A stretch of 64,000 nucleotides of DNA from Actinocatenispora thailandica (GCF_016865425.1 NZ_AP023355.1:1238198-1302197), one strand, 5' to 3'. Counted from the first letter of the stretch, positions 50,568-62,463 are shown. Numbers and translations: made by a program. The notes: generated from the sequence alone by a model not told the origin.

Positions 50568-52153
50568 CCCACGATGGCCCGCAGTGGACGACGCCGTTCC
50601 CGGAGGACGGGCGGACCGATGCCGGTCAGGCGCCGGCCGGTGCCGCGCCGTCGACGGGCAGCGAAGCCGCCCCGGCCGGTACCGGATCGGCGGCCGAGCC
50701 GGACGTGGCGGTGGTCGGGGCCGGGCCGGCCGGCCTGGCGGCGGCCACCGTGCTCGCCGAGCACGGCGCCGACGTCCTCGTCGTCGACGAGCAGCTCCGC
50801 CCCGGTGGCCAGATCTACCGCCAGCCGCCGGCGAGCTTCACCGAGCGCGGCGGACCCGCCGGTACCGCGATCCCGGCCGGCCGCCGGCTGCTGTCCGCCG
50901 CGGCCGACGCGCCGGTGCGCTGGTGGCCGGGCACCGTCGCCTGGGGAGTCTTCGGCGCCGGCGCCGGGCTGGACGACTTCGCGGCGGCGGACGCGCCGCC
51001 GGGGCGGCTGCGGCTCGCCACCCACGGCCCGGCCGGTACCCGGCTGGTGCACCCGCGGCTGCTGCTGCTCACCGCCGGCGCGTACGACCTGCCGGTACCG
51101 TTCCCCGGCTGGACCCTGCCCGGCGTGCTGACCGCCGGTGGGGTGCAGGTGTTCGTCAAGGCGCAGCGGCTGGTGCCGGGGCGCCGGTTCGTCCTGGCCG
51201 GCGCCCACCCGCTGGTACTGGTCGTCGCCGCGCAACTGATCGCCGCCGGTGCCGAGGTGGCCGAGGTGGCGCTCGCGGTACGCCGGCCGGGGGTGGCCGC
51301 GGCGTGGCGCGCGCTGCCCGCGGTGGCCGGCAACACCGGCAAGCTCGCCGAGGGCGCCCGCGCGCTCGGCACGCTGCGCCGGGCCCGGGTACCGGTCCGG
51401 TTCGGCACCATGGTGACCGCGGCGCTGCCCGGCGCCGACGGCACGCTCGGCGCGGTACGGCTGGCCGACCTGGCCGCCGACGACACTCCGGTACCGGGCA
51501 CCGAACGCGAGGTCGGCGCCGACGTGCTCGCCCTCGGCTACGGCTTCGTGCCGTCCACCGAGCTGGCCCGCCAGGCCGGCTGCGCCACCCGGTACGACGC
51601 GGCCGGCGGCGGCTGGGTGATCGAGCACGACCGGTGGCAGCGAGCCAGCCTGCCCGGGGTGTACGTGGCCGGCGAGGTGACCGGGGTGGCCGGCGCCGAG
51701 CAGGCCACCGCCGAGGGGCGGCTGGCCGGTCTCGGCGCGCTCGTCGAGCTGGGGCGGGTGCGCCCGCCGACGGCCGACCGGTTGGCTCGGCCGGTACGCC
51801 GGGAGCTGCGCCGGCGCCGCCGGCTGGCCGGGCTGCTCGCCGACACGTTCGCCCCGCCGGACGCGGCGCTGGCGGCGGTACGCACCGACGACACGGTGCT
51901 GTGCCGCTGCGAGGAGGTGACGGTCGGCGCGGTGCGGGCGGCGCTGCGCGGCCACCCGCACCTGCGTACCGCCAATGCGGTCAAGCTGGTCACCCGGGCC
52001 GGAATGGGGATGTGCCAGGGCCGGTCGTGCCAGCCGGGGCTGTGCGCGCTGGTCGCCGCGGAGACCGGTCAGGAGGTGGCGGCGGTCGGCAGCTACACGG
52101 CGCGCCCACCGGTGAAGCCGATCCCGCTGACCGCGCTGAGCGATCCCGGCTGA
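50564..52153 (+). CDS. FAD/NAD(P) oxidoreductase with BFD-like [2Fe-2S] domain (D-hydroxyproline dehydrogenase alpha-like)
   Basis: A 529-residue protein starting at GTG 50564, overlapping the previous stop. After an Ala/Pro/Gly-rich lead of about 45 residues comes DVAVVGAGPAGLAAATVLAEHG, then PGGQIYRQPP, typical of HcnB/OoxA/LhpE subunits. A second dinucleotide fold lies in the middle. The C-terminal [2Fe-2S]-binding BFD/SoxA-type domain is visible in VLCRCEEVTVG and GMCQGRSCQPG (C-x-C...C-x4-C). It would accept electrons from the FAD subunit and pass them to the respiratory chain or NAD(P). Confidence 0.88.
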   Translation: MTHDGPQWTTPFPEDGRTDAGQAPAGAAPSTGSEAAPAGTGSAAEPDVAVVGAGPAGLAAATVLAEHGADVLVVDEQLRPGGQIYRQPPASFTERGGPAGTAIPAGRRLLSAAADAPVRWWPGTVAWGVFGAGAGLDDFAAADAPPGRLRLATHGPAGTRLVHPRLLLLTAGAYDLPVPFPGWTLPGVLTAGGVQVFVKAQRLVPGRRFVLAGAHPLVLVVAAQLIAAGAEVAEVALAVRRPGVAAAWRALPAVAGNTGKLAEGARALGTLRRARVPVRFGTMVTAALPGADGTLGAVRLADLAADDTPVPGTEREVGADVLALGYGFVPSTELARQAGCATRYDAAGGGWVIEHDRWQRASLPGVYVAGEVTGVAGAEQATAEGRLAGLGALVELGRVRPPTADRLARPVRRELRRRRRLAGLLADTFAPPDAALAAVRTDDTVLCRCEEVTVGAVRAALRGHPHLRTANAVKLVTRAGMGMCQGRSCQPGLCALVAAETGQEVAAVGSYTARPPVKPIPLTALSDPG

Positions 52154-52189
52154 TCCGGCGACCGCGACGGGCCGCGCCGGCGGTCCGGG

Positions 52190-52540
52190 TCAGGCGGTGG
52201 CGGCGTGCTGCTGCGCCTCGGTGCGGGCGGCGAGGTCGGCGCGGACCCGCTTTGTGGTGACGTGCTCGGCGAAGAACGACACGACCGGGATGGTGCCGCA
52301 CAGCATCACCACGAGCATCCGGCCGTACGGCCAGTCCAGCCGGCGGGCCAGGTCGAACGTGAGCACCAGGAACACCATGTACAGGAAGCCGTGCAGCGGG
52401 CCGACGATCGCGGAGACGATCGAGATGTGCGCCAGGTGGTTGAGCGGCACGCCGATCCCGAACAGCACGACCAGGCCGACACTCACCACGATCGCGATGA
52501 TGCGGTACCGGGTGAGTGCGCCACTGACGGAAGCGTCCAC
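52190..52540 (-). CDS. DUF3817 membrane protein
   Basis: A 116-residue protein with three hydrophobic spans: IIAIVVSVGLVVLFGIGVPLNHLA, SIVGPLHGFLYMVFLVLTFDLA-like and MLVVMLCGTIPVVSFFAEH. The pattern ISIVSAIVGPLHGFLYMVF is characteristic of DUF3817. GTG 52540 is preferred because it avoids overlap with the upstream gene; an in-frame ATG at 52600 would overlap it by 41 bases. Function unknown; in many actinobacteria it neighbours the gene found immediately upstream here. Confidence 0.82.
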   Translation of the reverse strand: MDASVSGALTRYRIIAIVVSVGLVVLFGIGVPLNHLAHISIVSAIVGPLHGFLYMVFLVLTFDLARRLDWPYGRMLVVMLCGTIPVVSFFAEHVTTKRVRADLAARTEAQQHAATA

Positions 52541-52559
52541 GGGTGCTGCCTTTCGTCGG

Positions 52560-52964
52560 TCAGCCCGGGTAGTCCCGGCGGCTGCGGTGCGGGTTGGCAT
52601 TCTGCCAGGCCAGGTAGGCGTTGTAGGCGGCGAGTTCCGGGTCGTCCTCGACTCCGGCGGCCGGTACCTGCCGCTCGGTGCGGCGGATCACCCGGGGCGC
52701 GCCGGGCAGCACCGGCTCGGTGAGCCGGTCGGGCTCGGGCTGAGCCGCACTGGTGGTCTTGCGCCGCTCGTCCCGGATCAGTCGCGCCCAGAAGACCACG
52801 GCAAACACCCCGAACACCGGCCACTCGAAGGTGTAACCCCAGCTCAGCGCGTTGCCGCCCTGGGCGCGGGTGAGCTGCCACCAGGACATGAACAGGCAGA
52901 CGGCGAACGCCAGCACCATCAGCAGGTGCAGCGCCAGCCATCGGGGCGACAGGAACCGTCGCAT
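52560..52964 (-). CDS. two-span membrane protein with C-terminal LAAYNAYLA motif
   Basis: A 134-residue protein with two N-terminal membrane helices (LALHLLMVLAFAVCLFMSWW and VFGVFAVVFWARLI) and a charged cytoplasmic tail. It ends DDPELAAYNAYLAWQNANPHRS. The C-terminal motif recurs in the CtaG-like protein at 57830. The family is conserved in actinobacteria but uncharacterised. It lies 20 bases upstream of the DUF3817 gene, so the two form an operon. Confidence 0.75.
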   Translation of the reverse strand: MRRFLSPRWLALHLLMVLAFAVCLFMSWWQLTRAQGGNALSWGYTFEWPVFGVFAVVFWARLIRDERRKTTSAAQPEPDRLTEPVLPGAPRVIRRTERQVPAAGVEDDPELAAYNAYLAWQNANPHRSRRDYPG

Positions 52965-53018
52965 GGCCCGAGGTTACCCGCGCCGCCTCCCCACCCCGCC
53001 ACGCGCACCCCCCACGGC

Positions 53019-53080
53019 GGGTTGATCATGGCGTTGTCCGGTGTGAAAGCGGGTGCTCGCCAGGACAACGCCAGGATCGA
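53019..53080. repeat. palindromic intergenic repeat element, copy A
   Basis: GATCATGGCGTTGTCC (53024-53039) pairs with GGACAACGCCAGGATC (53063-53078) at 15 of 16 positions around a 23-base loop. Nearly the same arms recur at 57877-57930. It lies just downstream of the DUF1906 gene stop and may serve as its terminator or be a REP-like mobile palindrome. Confidence 0.75.
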
Positions 53081-53114
53081 CGCGGGCAGCGCGGGGCCGG
53101 GCCGCGCGGGCGGG

Positions 53115-54365
53115 TCAGTGCACGTACAGCCAGTCGGCGTCGATGTTGAGCTTGATGCCGCCGTGCGTCTCGGTGTGCGAACCCCAGTACTGCTTCATCC
53201 GGTGCCGCACCCAGTAATTGCTCGGGATGGCGCTGCTGCCGACGGTCGGCTTCTTGTCCCACTGGGCGAAGTCGATGGTGCCGGGCATCCGGTACCGGCC
53301 GGCCTTGCGCGCGGCGACCAGCTCGTCGATCGCCGCGGCGCGGCTGGAGTAGACCCCGGAGCGGTAGTGCAGCGAGTTGATCGTCGCGGTCCAGGTGGAC
53401 AGGTACCGCAGCACGGCGGTCGAGCAGGAACCGCCGCGCGGGTAGTACTCCATGTCGTGGATGATGATCGACCCGGCGGCGAGGCCGTAGTGCTTGGCCT
53501 GCTCGACCGCGTCGGTGGCGTCCGCCTTGGCCTGGCTGGACGCCTTCGCCGCGCTGCTGATCCGGTACGGCTCGCCCGAGCACGGTGCCTGCCGGCCGAC
53601 GTACATGGCGAAGACGTGCCAGCCCTTGCCGGTCTGCCGGGCCACCCAGGCGGGGTCGAGGTTCGGCTGGTTCGGGCAGCCGAGGTCACCGCCGCCGATG
53701 TACACGCCGACCGCGCGGAACCGGGCCTTCTTCAGCCACGCGTCCATCGTCGCCGAACTCGGCGCCGCGCAGGAGTCGAAGCCGTACCCGTGGAAGGTGC
53801 CGGGCACCTTCGTACTCACCGCCGGCTCCGCCTCCGGTTCCCGGATCGCCCGGGGCCGGGCCCGCTCGGTGACCCGGGCGGTGGCCAGGGCGGCGTCGAC
53901 CAGCTCCGGCCGGCTGCCGTACGTGGTGGTCAGCTCGACGCCCGCGGCGGCCAGCGCGAACCGGCCGGTGTGGTCGGTGGTGCGCGGCGCCGCTTCCGGT
54001 ATCCCGCGCGGTACCACGGTGCTGCCCGGTGCCGCGGTCGCCGCCGCCGGGCGCAGGCTGATGGTCTCGGTGCGGCCGTAGATGCGGGGTGGGCAGGCGG
54101 CCGAGTCGCTGGGCGTACCGAGGTACACCGCGTGCCGGTCGAGGCGGGCGCAGGTGTCGGGCTGCCGGGCCAGGTCGATCACCGGCCAGTCGGCCGGCAC
54201 CCGGAGGCTGACGCCGTGGTAGGACACCAGCTGGCCGGCCGGTGCGGCGGCACCGGTGCCGCCGCCGAGCGCCGCCGTGGCCGCCAGCGCGGCGACACCC
54301 GCCAGCGCCGGTACCTTCCGGTGTTTTCCCTGCGTGTTGCGCCTTTTTCGGATCACTGAGCGCAC
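53115..54365 (-). CDS. secreted DUF1906 (glycoside hydrolase-like) protein
   Basis: A 416-residue exported protein. A basic N-terminus and hydrophobic Ala-rich segment form a signal peptide ending near GAAAPAG. A unique middle region precedes the DUF1906 domain (about 195-416), which begins GYGFDSCAAPSSATMDAW and continues AVGVYIGG, IIIHDMEYY and GVYSSRAAAIDEL. The fold is the TIM barrel related to GH25-like enzymes (as in Rv2525c). It is presumably involved with cell-wall polymers. GTG 54365 is preceded by GGGGGAGGG. Divergent from the PBP gene. Confidence 0.88.
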   Translation of the reverse strand: MRSVIRKRRNTQGKHRKVPALAGVAALAATAALGGGTGAAAPAGQLVSYHGVSLRVPADWPVIDLARQPDTCARLDRHAVYLGTPSDSAACPPRIYGRTETISLRPAAATAAPGSTVVPRGIPEAAPRTTDHTGRFALAAAGVELTTTYGSRPELVDAALATARVTERARPRAIREPEAEPAVSTKVPGTFHGYGFDSCAAPSSATMDAWLKKARFRAVGVYIGGGDLGCPNQPNLDPAWVARQTGKGWHVFAMYVGRQAPCSGEPYRISSAAKASSQAKADATDAVEQAKHYGLAAGSIIIHDMEYYPRGGSCSTAVLRYLSTWTATINSLHYRSGVYSSRAAAIDELVAARKAGRYRMPGTIDFAQWDKKPTVGSSAIPSNYWVRHRMKQYWGSHTETHGGIKLNIDADWLYVH

Positions 54366-54609
54366 CGCGCACCCTCCCCCGTCGGGTCCACGGGCACCCG
54401 GCTCGTCCCCAACGGCGTCATCGCACCCGCCGGGTACCGCAGGACATGCCTCTGCCTATCACTCGCATTTGGGTGCACGTCGGCTTTTCCTGCTTTGTCA
54501 GCCGGTGGCGTGGGTGGCGCCGGGCACCGAGGCCCGACCTGCTGCTCACCGTGCGTTCTGCGACGATCACGCTCATCCGGCCTTTGTGCGCCTACTGTGC
54601 GCTTCGCGG

Positions 54610-54615
54610 TAGCCT
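54610..54615 (+). promoter_or_regulatory. leaderless-type -10 element of the PBP gene
   Basis: TAGCCT ends six bases before GTG 54622, so the transcript should begin at the start codon. TTGTGC about 20 bases upstream is a weak -35 candidate. Confidence 0.45.
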
Positions 54616-54621
54616 CGCCGC

Positions 54622-56787
54622 GTGGCCCACCCCGACCGCGACCGGCATCCCCTGCTGAACCTCGTGTACCTGCTGTTCGCGAGCGTGCTCGCGGGCGTCG
54701 TCGTCGCCGCGGTCGCGTTCCCGGCCATCGGTGCCACCGGCTACGCCGCGAAGTCCGGCTCGGACACCTTCGAGGACCTGCCGACCGCGCTGACGATCCC
54801 GCCGTCGCCGGAGAACTCCTACCTGTACGCGGCCGACGGCAAGACCGTCATCACCTCGTTCTACGAGGAGAACCGCAAGGACGTCGGGATCGACGAAATC
54901 CCGCCGGTGATGCGGCGCGCGATCGTCGCCGCCGAGGACACCCGGTTCTACCAGCACCGCGGCGTCGACCTGCACGGCGTGCTGCGGTCGCTGATCGCGA
55001 ACAACACCGCCGGCGACGTCCAGCAGGGCGCCTCCACGCTGACCATGCAGTACGTCCGGAACGTTCTGTTCACCTCGGCGAAGACCCCGGAACAGGCGCG
55101 GGCGGCCACCGCGCAGACCGCGGACCGCAAGCTGCGCGAGATGCGGTACGCGCTGGCGCTGGAGAAGCGGATGTCCAAGACCGAGATCCTGCGCCGCTAC
55201 CTCAACATCGCCGCGTTCGGCCACCAGGCGTACGGGGTGTACGCGGCGAGCGAGCGCTACTTCTCGGTGCCGCCGTCGAAGCTGACGTTGCCGCAGGCGG
55301 CGCTGCTGGCCGGCCTGGTCAAGGCGCCCGACGCGTACGACCCGACCCAGGCCGACCCGAAGCCGGCCACCCAGCGGCGCAACTACGTGCTGGACCAGAT
55401 GGTGGCGCTGCACTACGTCGATGCGAAGCGGGCGGCCGCCGCCAAGCACAGCTCGCTCGGGCTGCACCCCTCCGAGGTACCGAACGGCTGCGTCGACGTG
55501 CCGGCCAAGCACCGCGACTGGGGCTTCTTCTGCGACTACTTCCTGACCTGGTGGACCGCGCAGCAGCAGTTCGGTGACACCCGGCAGGCCCGGCTGGACA
55601 CGCTCGACCGGGGCGGCTACAAGATCGTCACCACGCTGGATCCGAAGGTGCAGCAGATCGCGCAGCACGAGGTGCTGCGCCAGGTGTCGACGCACAACCC
55701 GTACGCGATCAGCATGGCGGTGGTGCAGCCGCGCACCGGCAAGGTGCAGGCGATGGCCACCAACCGCAACTACAGCCTGGACACCAGCCACAACGGCAGA
55801 TCGACCCGGCACGACGGGCAGCGCGGCAACTACCCGAACACCACCAACCCGCTGATCTCCGGCGGCGGCGACATCTACGGTTACCAGGCCGGGTCGACGT
55901 TCAAGATGTTCACCATGCTGGCGGCGCTGACCGCCGGCAAGCCACTCGCCACCTCCTTCAAGGCGCCGGCGAAGCTGAAGACCCACTACCCGGTGGGCGG
56001 CGGTCCGGCCAGCTGCGGTGGCTACTGGTGCCCGAGCAACGCCAACCCGTCCTGGATGGACGGCAAGCGGATGATGTGGGACGGCTTCGGCCGCTCGGTC
56101 AACACCTACTTCGCCTGGCTGGAGCAGCAGATCGGCGCGGAGAAGGCGGTCGCGATGGCGAAGAAGCTCGGTGTCCGGTTCCTTGCCCCGTCCGACGCGA
56201 AGCTCGCCGCCCACCCGCACGAGTGGGGTGCGTTCACCCTCGGCGTGTCGGCGGTGACCCCGCTGGACCTCGCGAACGCCTACGCCACGGTCGCCGCGGA
56301 GGGCGTCTACTGCGCACCGCGCAGCGTGCTCACCGTGTCGAACCGGGACGGCAGGGCGGTCTCGATCCCGGGCGCCGACTGCCACCGGGTGATCTCCGCC
56401 GACGTGGCTCGCGCCGCCACCGACGCGGCCCGCTGCCCGGTGGGACAGCAGGGTTACTACAAGCGGTGCAACGGCGGTACCGCGCCGAACGGGTTCGGCG
56501 CCTCCATCGGGCGGCCGTTTGCGGGCAAGACCGGTACCACCGACAACACCCAGACCGCCACGTTCGTCGGGTTCACCCCGCAGCTCGCGGCAGCGGCCAT
56601 CGCCGCCGATCCGGACAACCCGCGTAACGCGGTCGGCGAGGCGTACGCGAACAAGGTCGACTGGGCCGTGGGCGACACCATCCGCCGGTCGCTGGCCGGT
56701 TCGGCGGTGCGGCAGTTCGGCCGGCCGTCGAAGAAGATCGCCGGGCACCTCTCCAGCGCCGAACACAAGCGCAAACGCCACCACTGA
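54622..56787 (+). CDS. class A penicillin-binding protein (transglycosylase/transpeptidase)
   Basis: A 721-residue bifunctional peptidoglycan synthase. One N-terminal membrane helix is followed by the GT51 domain with AAEDTRFYQHRGVDLHGV and GASTLTMQYVRNVL. The transpeptidase domain has the active-site motif AGSTFKMF (S-x-x-K), SVNTYF (S-x-N) and KTGTTDN. No PASTA repeats are present. The GTG start is supported by the promoter spacing upstream. It is divergent from the DUF1906 gene, and both are cell-wall related. Confidence 0.95.
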   Translation: MAHPDRDRHPLLNLVYLLFASVLAGVVVAAVAFPAIGATGYAAKSGSDTFEDLPTALTIPPSPENSYLYAADGKTVITSFYEENRKDVGIDEIPPVMRRAIVAAEDTRFYQHRGVDLHGVLRSLIANNTAGDVQQGASTLTMQYVRNVLFTSAKTPEQARAATAQTADRKLREMRYALALEKRMSKTEILRRYLNIAAFGHQAYGVYAASERYFSVPPSKLTLPQAALLAGLVKAPDAYDPTQADPKPATQRRNYVLDQMVALHYVDAKRAAAAKHSSLGLHPSEVPNGCVDVPAKHRDWGFFCDYFLTWWTAQQQFGDTRQARLDTLDRGGYKIVTTLDPKVQQIAQHEVLRQVSTHNPYAISMAVVQPRTGKVQAMATNRNYSLDTSHNGRSTRHDGQRGNYPNTTNPLISGGGDIYGYQAGSTFKMFTMLAALTAGKPLATSFKAPAKLKTHYPVGGGPASCGGYWCPSNANPSWMDGKRMMWDGFGRSVNTYFAWLEQQIGAEKAVAMAKKLGVRFLAPSDAKLAAHPHEWGAFTLGVSAVTPLDLANAYATVAAEGVYCAPRSVLTVSNRDGRAVSIPGADCHRVISADVARAATDAARCPVGQQGYYKRCNGGTAPNGFGASIGRPFAGKTGTTDNTQTATFVGFTPQLAAAAIAADPDNPRNAVGEAYANKVDWAVGDTIRRSLAGSAVRQFGRPSKKIAGHLSSAEHKRKRHH

Positions 56788-56897
56788 CCGCGCCGCCGGG
56801 CCGGGTCCGGGACCCGGCCCGGCCGCTGGTCGCACGGCATCCGTGGCGCACCTGCCGGGCGCCGAGCCGTGCGCTCCGCGTACCGTGGAGCCGACGC

Positions 56898-57854
56898 GTG
56901 CAGGGGTGGGTCGTGCCGGGAATGGGTCACATGGGGCCGGTGCTGGCCCCCACCCTGGGCCGGCTGCTCGGGCCGTCGATCGACTGGTTCTTCCTGCTCT
57001 GCTGCCTCGCCGCCGCCGGGCTGTACCTGGCCGGCGTGTTGCGGCTGCGCCGGCGCGGCATCCGCTGGCCGGTGTTGCGGACGGTGGCCTGGCTGTCGGG
57101 TGTCGTCTCCATCCTGTTCGTCACCTGCACCGGGCTGGGCAGCTACGGGATGGCGCTGTTCTCGGTGCACATGATCCAGCACATGGTGCTGAGCATGTTC
57201 TCGCCTATCCTGCTGCTGCTGGCGGCGCCGATCACGCTGGCATTGCGGGCGATCCGGCCGGCCGGGCGCGGCAGGACCGGCCCGCGCGAGGTCATCGTCG
57301 CGGTGCTGCGGTCCCGGGTTGCGCGGGTGCTGACCTCGCCGGTGTTCACCCTGCCGCTGTTCATCGCCAGCCTGTACGGGCTGTACTTCACCCCGCTGTT
57401 CGACCTGGCGATGGGCAGCTGGCTCGGCCACCACTGGATGCTGGTGCACTTCCTGCTGGTCGGCTGGATCTTCTTCTGGCCGGTGATGGGTGCCGACCCG
57501 GCGCCGCACCGCCCGCCGCACATCTTCCGGATGATCGAGCTGTTCCTGGCGATGCCGTTCCACGCGTTCTTCGGTATCGCGGTGATGCAGTCGGCGACGC
57601 TGATCACGACGACGTTCGCGCACCCGCCGCTGTTCTGGGGCATCAACGCGCTGTCCGACCAGCACACCGGTGGCGGCATCGCGTGGGCGTTCAGCGAGGC
57701 GCCCACGCTGCTGGTGGTGATCGCGCTGTTCGCGCAGTGGATCTCCGACGACGAGCGGCGGGCCCGCCGGGACGACCGCGCCGCGGACCGGGACGGCGAC
57801 GCCGCGCTCGCCGCGTACAACGCCTACCTGGCCCGCCTCAACCGGCAGACCTGA
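56898..57854 (+). CDS. CtaG-like cytochrome c oxidase assembly membrane protein
   Basis: A 318-residue protein of the caa3-type CtaG family (PF09678-like) with about seven to eight membrane helices. Typical elements are LFSVHMIQHMVLSMFSPILLLLAAPITLALR, HHWMLVHFLLVGWIFFWPVMGADP and RMIELFLAMPFHAFFGIAVM. His-rich loops probably handle copper delivery to cytochrome oxidase. The C-terminus ends DAALAAYNAYLARLNRQT, a motif shared with the membrane protein at 52560. GTG 56898 follows TACCGT; ATG 56922 is an alternative. Confidence 0.9.
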   Translation: MQGWVVPGMGHMGPVLAPTLGRLLGPSIDWFFLLCCLAAAGLYLAGVLRLRRRGIRWPVLRTVAWLSGVVSILFVTCTGLGSYGMALFSVHMIQHMVLSMFSPILLLLAAPITLALRAIRPAGRGRTGPREVIVAVLRSRVARVLTSPVFTLPLFIASLYGLYFTPLFDLAMGSWLGHHWMLVHFLLVGWIFFWPVMGADPAPHRPPHIFRMIELFLAMPFHAFFGIAVMQSATLITTTFAHPPLFWGINALSDQHTGGGIAWAFSEAPTLLVVIALFAQWISDDERRARRDDRAADRDGDAALAAYNAYLARLNRQT

Positions 57855-57870
57855 CCGCCCCCACGCCGAC

Positions 57871-57935
57871 GCTGTCGATCATGGCGTTGTCCGGTGGGGA
57901 GGGCGTTCCGCGCCGGACCACGCCATGATCAACCC
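57871..57935. repeat. palindromic intergenic repeat element, copy B
   Basis: GATCATGGCGTTGTCCGG (57877-57894) pairs with CCGGACCACGCCATGATC (57913-57930) at 17 of 18 positions around an 18-base loop. The left arm matches copy A at 53024 over 17 bases. It lies just downstream of the CtaG-like gene stop. Confidence 0.8.
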
Positions 57936-57991
57936 GTTGTGGTGGGTCGTTGCGGACGGAGGTTGTCCTCGTTCGGGGTCAGACTCGCTCC

Positions 57992-58528
57992 ATGAGTCAT
58001 GACGAGATGGCGTCCGAGCAGGAACTGCTGGTCCGGTTTCTCACCGGCCAGCGCGAGGCGTTCCGGCAGGCGGTGGCCGGGCTGGACGAGAAGCAGGCCC
58101 GGTCGGCGCCGTCGGCCAGCGCGCTGAGCCTCGCGGTACTGGTCAAGCACTGCATCGACGGCGAGCGGACGATGATCAACCGGGTCGCCGGTGCGCCGGA
58201 AGCCGCCGATCCGGTGGCGAAGTGGCAGGCCGGTTGGCAGCTGACCGACGCAGACACGGTGCCGGCGCTGTTCGCCGAATGGGACGAGGTGGGCCGGCGC
58301 ACCGAGCAGGTGCTGCTGGCCGAGACGGACCTGGACCGGGTCGTGGACATCCCCGCGAACGTCCGGCAGTGGCTCCCCAACGACACCGCGTACACGGTGC
58401 GCTGGCTGGTGCTGCACTCGATCGAGGAGCTGGCCCGGCATGCCGGGCACGCCGACGTGGTCCGGGAGTCGATCGACGGTGCGGTCGGCCACGGGGCCAA
58501 GCAGCAGCCCGGTACCGGCTGGGGCTGA
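57992..58528 (+). CDS. DinB/DUF664 family protein
   Basis: A 178-residue four-helix bundle protein. Three His residues suited to metal binding are seen in LVKHCIDGERTM, LVLHSIEELARHAGHADVV. The start ATG 57992 follows no clear Shine-Dalgarno sequence. DinB-superfamily members with this pattern include thiol S-transferases such as bacillithiol or mycothiol-dependent enzymes, but many are uncharacterised. It is convergent with the Rpf-like gene; a run of eight G (58698-58705) lies between them. Confidence 0.85.
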   Translation: MSHDEMASEQELLVRFLTGQREAFRQAVAGLDEKQARSAPSASALSLAVLVKHCIDGERTMINRVAGAPEAADPVAKWQAGWQLTDADTVPALFAEWDEVGRRTEQVLLAETDLDRVVDIPANVRQWLPNDTAYTVRWLVLHSIEELARHAGHADVVRESIDGAVGHGAKQQPGTGWG

Positions 58529-58729
58529 GCGACCGACGGCCGGCCATCGCCCGGAACGGACCATGGCCGGCCGAATCGGTGCGGATCGCGGCGGGGGAGT
58601 CGCGACCCACGGTGGTACGGGCGGGACCGCACCGTACCGGTGCCGCGCGTCGGGGGGATGACGCGCCGCACCTCCTTCGGAGCTGGTGCGCCGGGCCGGG
58701 GGGGGTGGACCCGGCACACCGGGAGAGCA

Positions 58730-62088
<3,359 letters not shown>

Positions 62089-62095
62089 CCGCCGG

Positions 62096-62296
62096 TCAGC
62101 CACCGGTGACGGGGCGGGGGTTCATCCGGAACGCGACCACGGCGGCGGCCGCGAGCAGCACCACCGAGGCCACGAACGGGATCTGCCAGCTGCCGGTCAG
62201 TTGCTCGACGAAGCCGAACGCGGCCGGGGACAGGATGCCCGCGACCCCGAACCCGGTGTTCATCATGCCGCTGGCGCCCGACGCTGCCCCAATCCA
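62096..62296 (-). pseudogene. 3' remnant of an MFS transporter gene
   Basis: On the minus strand, starting after an in-frame TAG, the frame reads WIGAASGASGMMNTGFGVAG and continues ILSPAAFGFVEQLTGSWQ and VVLLAAAAVVAFRMNP. This is the last two to three transmembrane segments of a major-facilitator transporter. The first ten or so helices are absent, so it is a truncated fragment. It adjoins the regulatory region of the threonyl-tRNA synthetase gene, which may mark a recombination border. Confidence 0.7.
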
Positions 62297-62389
62297 CTAG
62301 GGGTTCGCTGTGCGGCTGCCGGCCGTCGGTTAAGAGGCCGCTGCACGATGCCGGTAGCGGTCCGCCGTGCGGCGAGGTAAGGTGCCGGC

Positions 62390-62443
62390 ATGTACTTCGC
62401 TCAGCAGACGACGACGCCGGTGACCCGGCGCCCTCGATGCTGA
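62390..62443 (+). CDS. threonine-rich leader peptide
   Basis: A 17-codon frame, MYFAQQTTTPVTRRPRC, behind AGGTAAGG. Four of its codons are threonine, three in a row (ACG ACG ACG, 62408-62416). It is followed by a terminator hairpin and then a threonyl-tRNA synthetase gene. This is the arrangement of ribosome-mediated attenuation: stalling at Thr codons when charged tRNA-Thr is scarce would let transcription proceed. Confidence 0.75.
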   Translation: MYFAQQTTTPVTRRPRC

Positions 62444-62463
62444 GCTGATCTCAGCCAACGACC

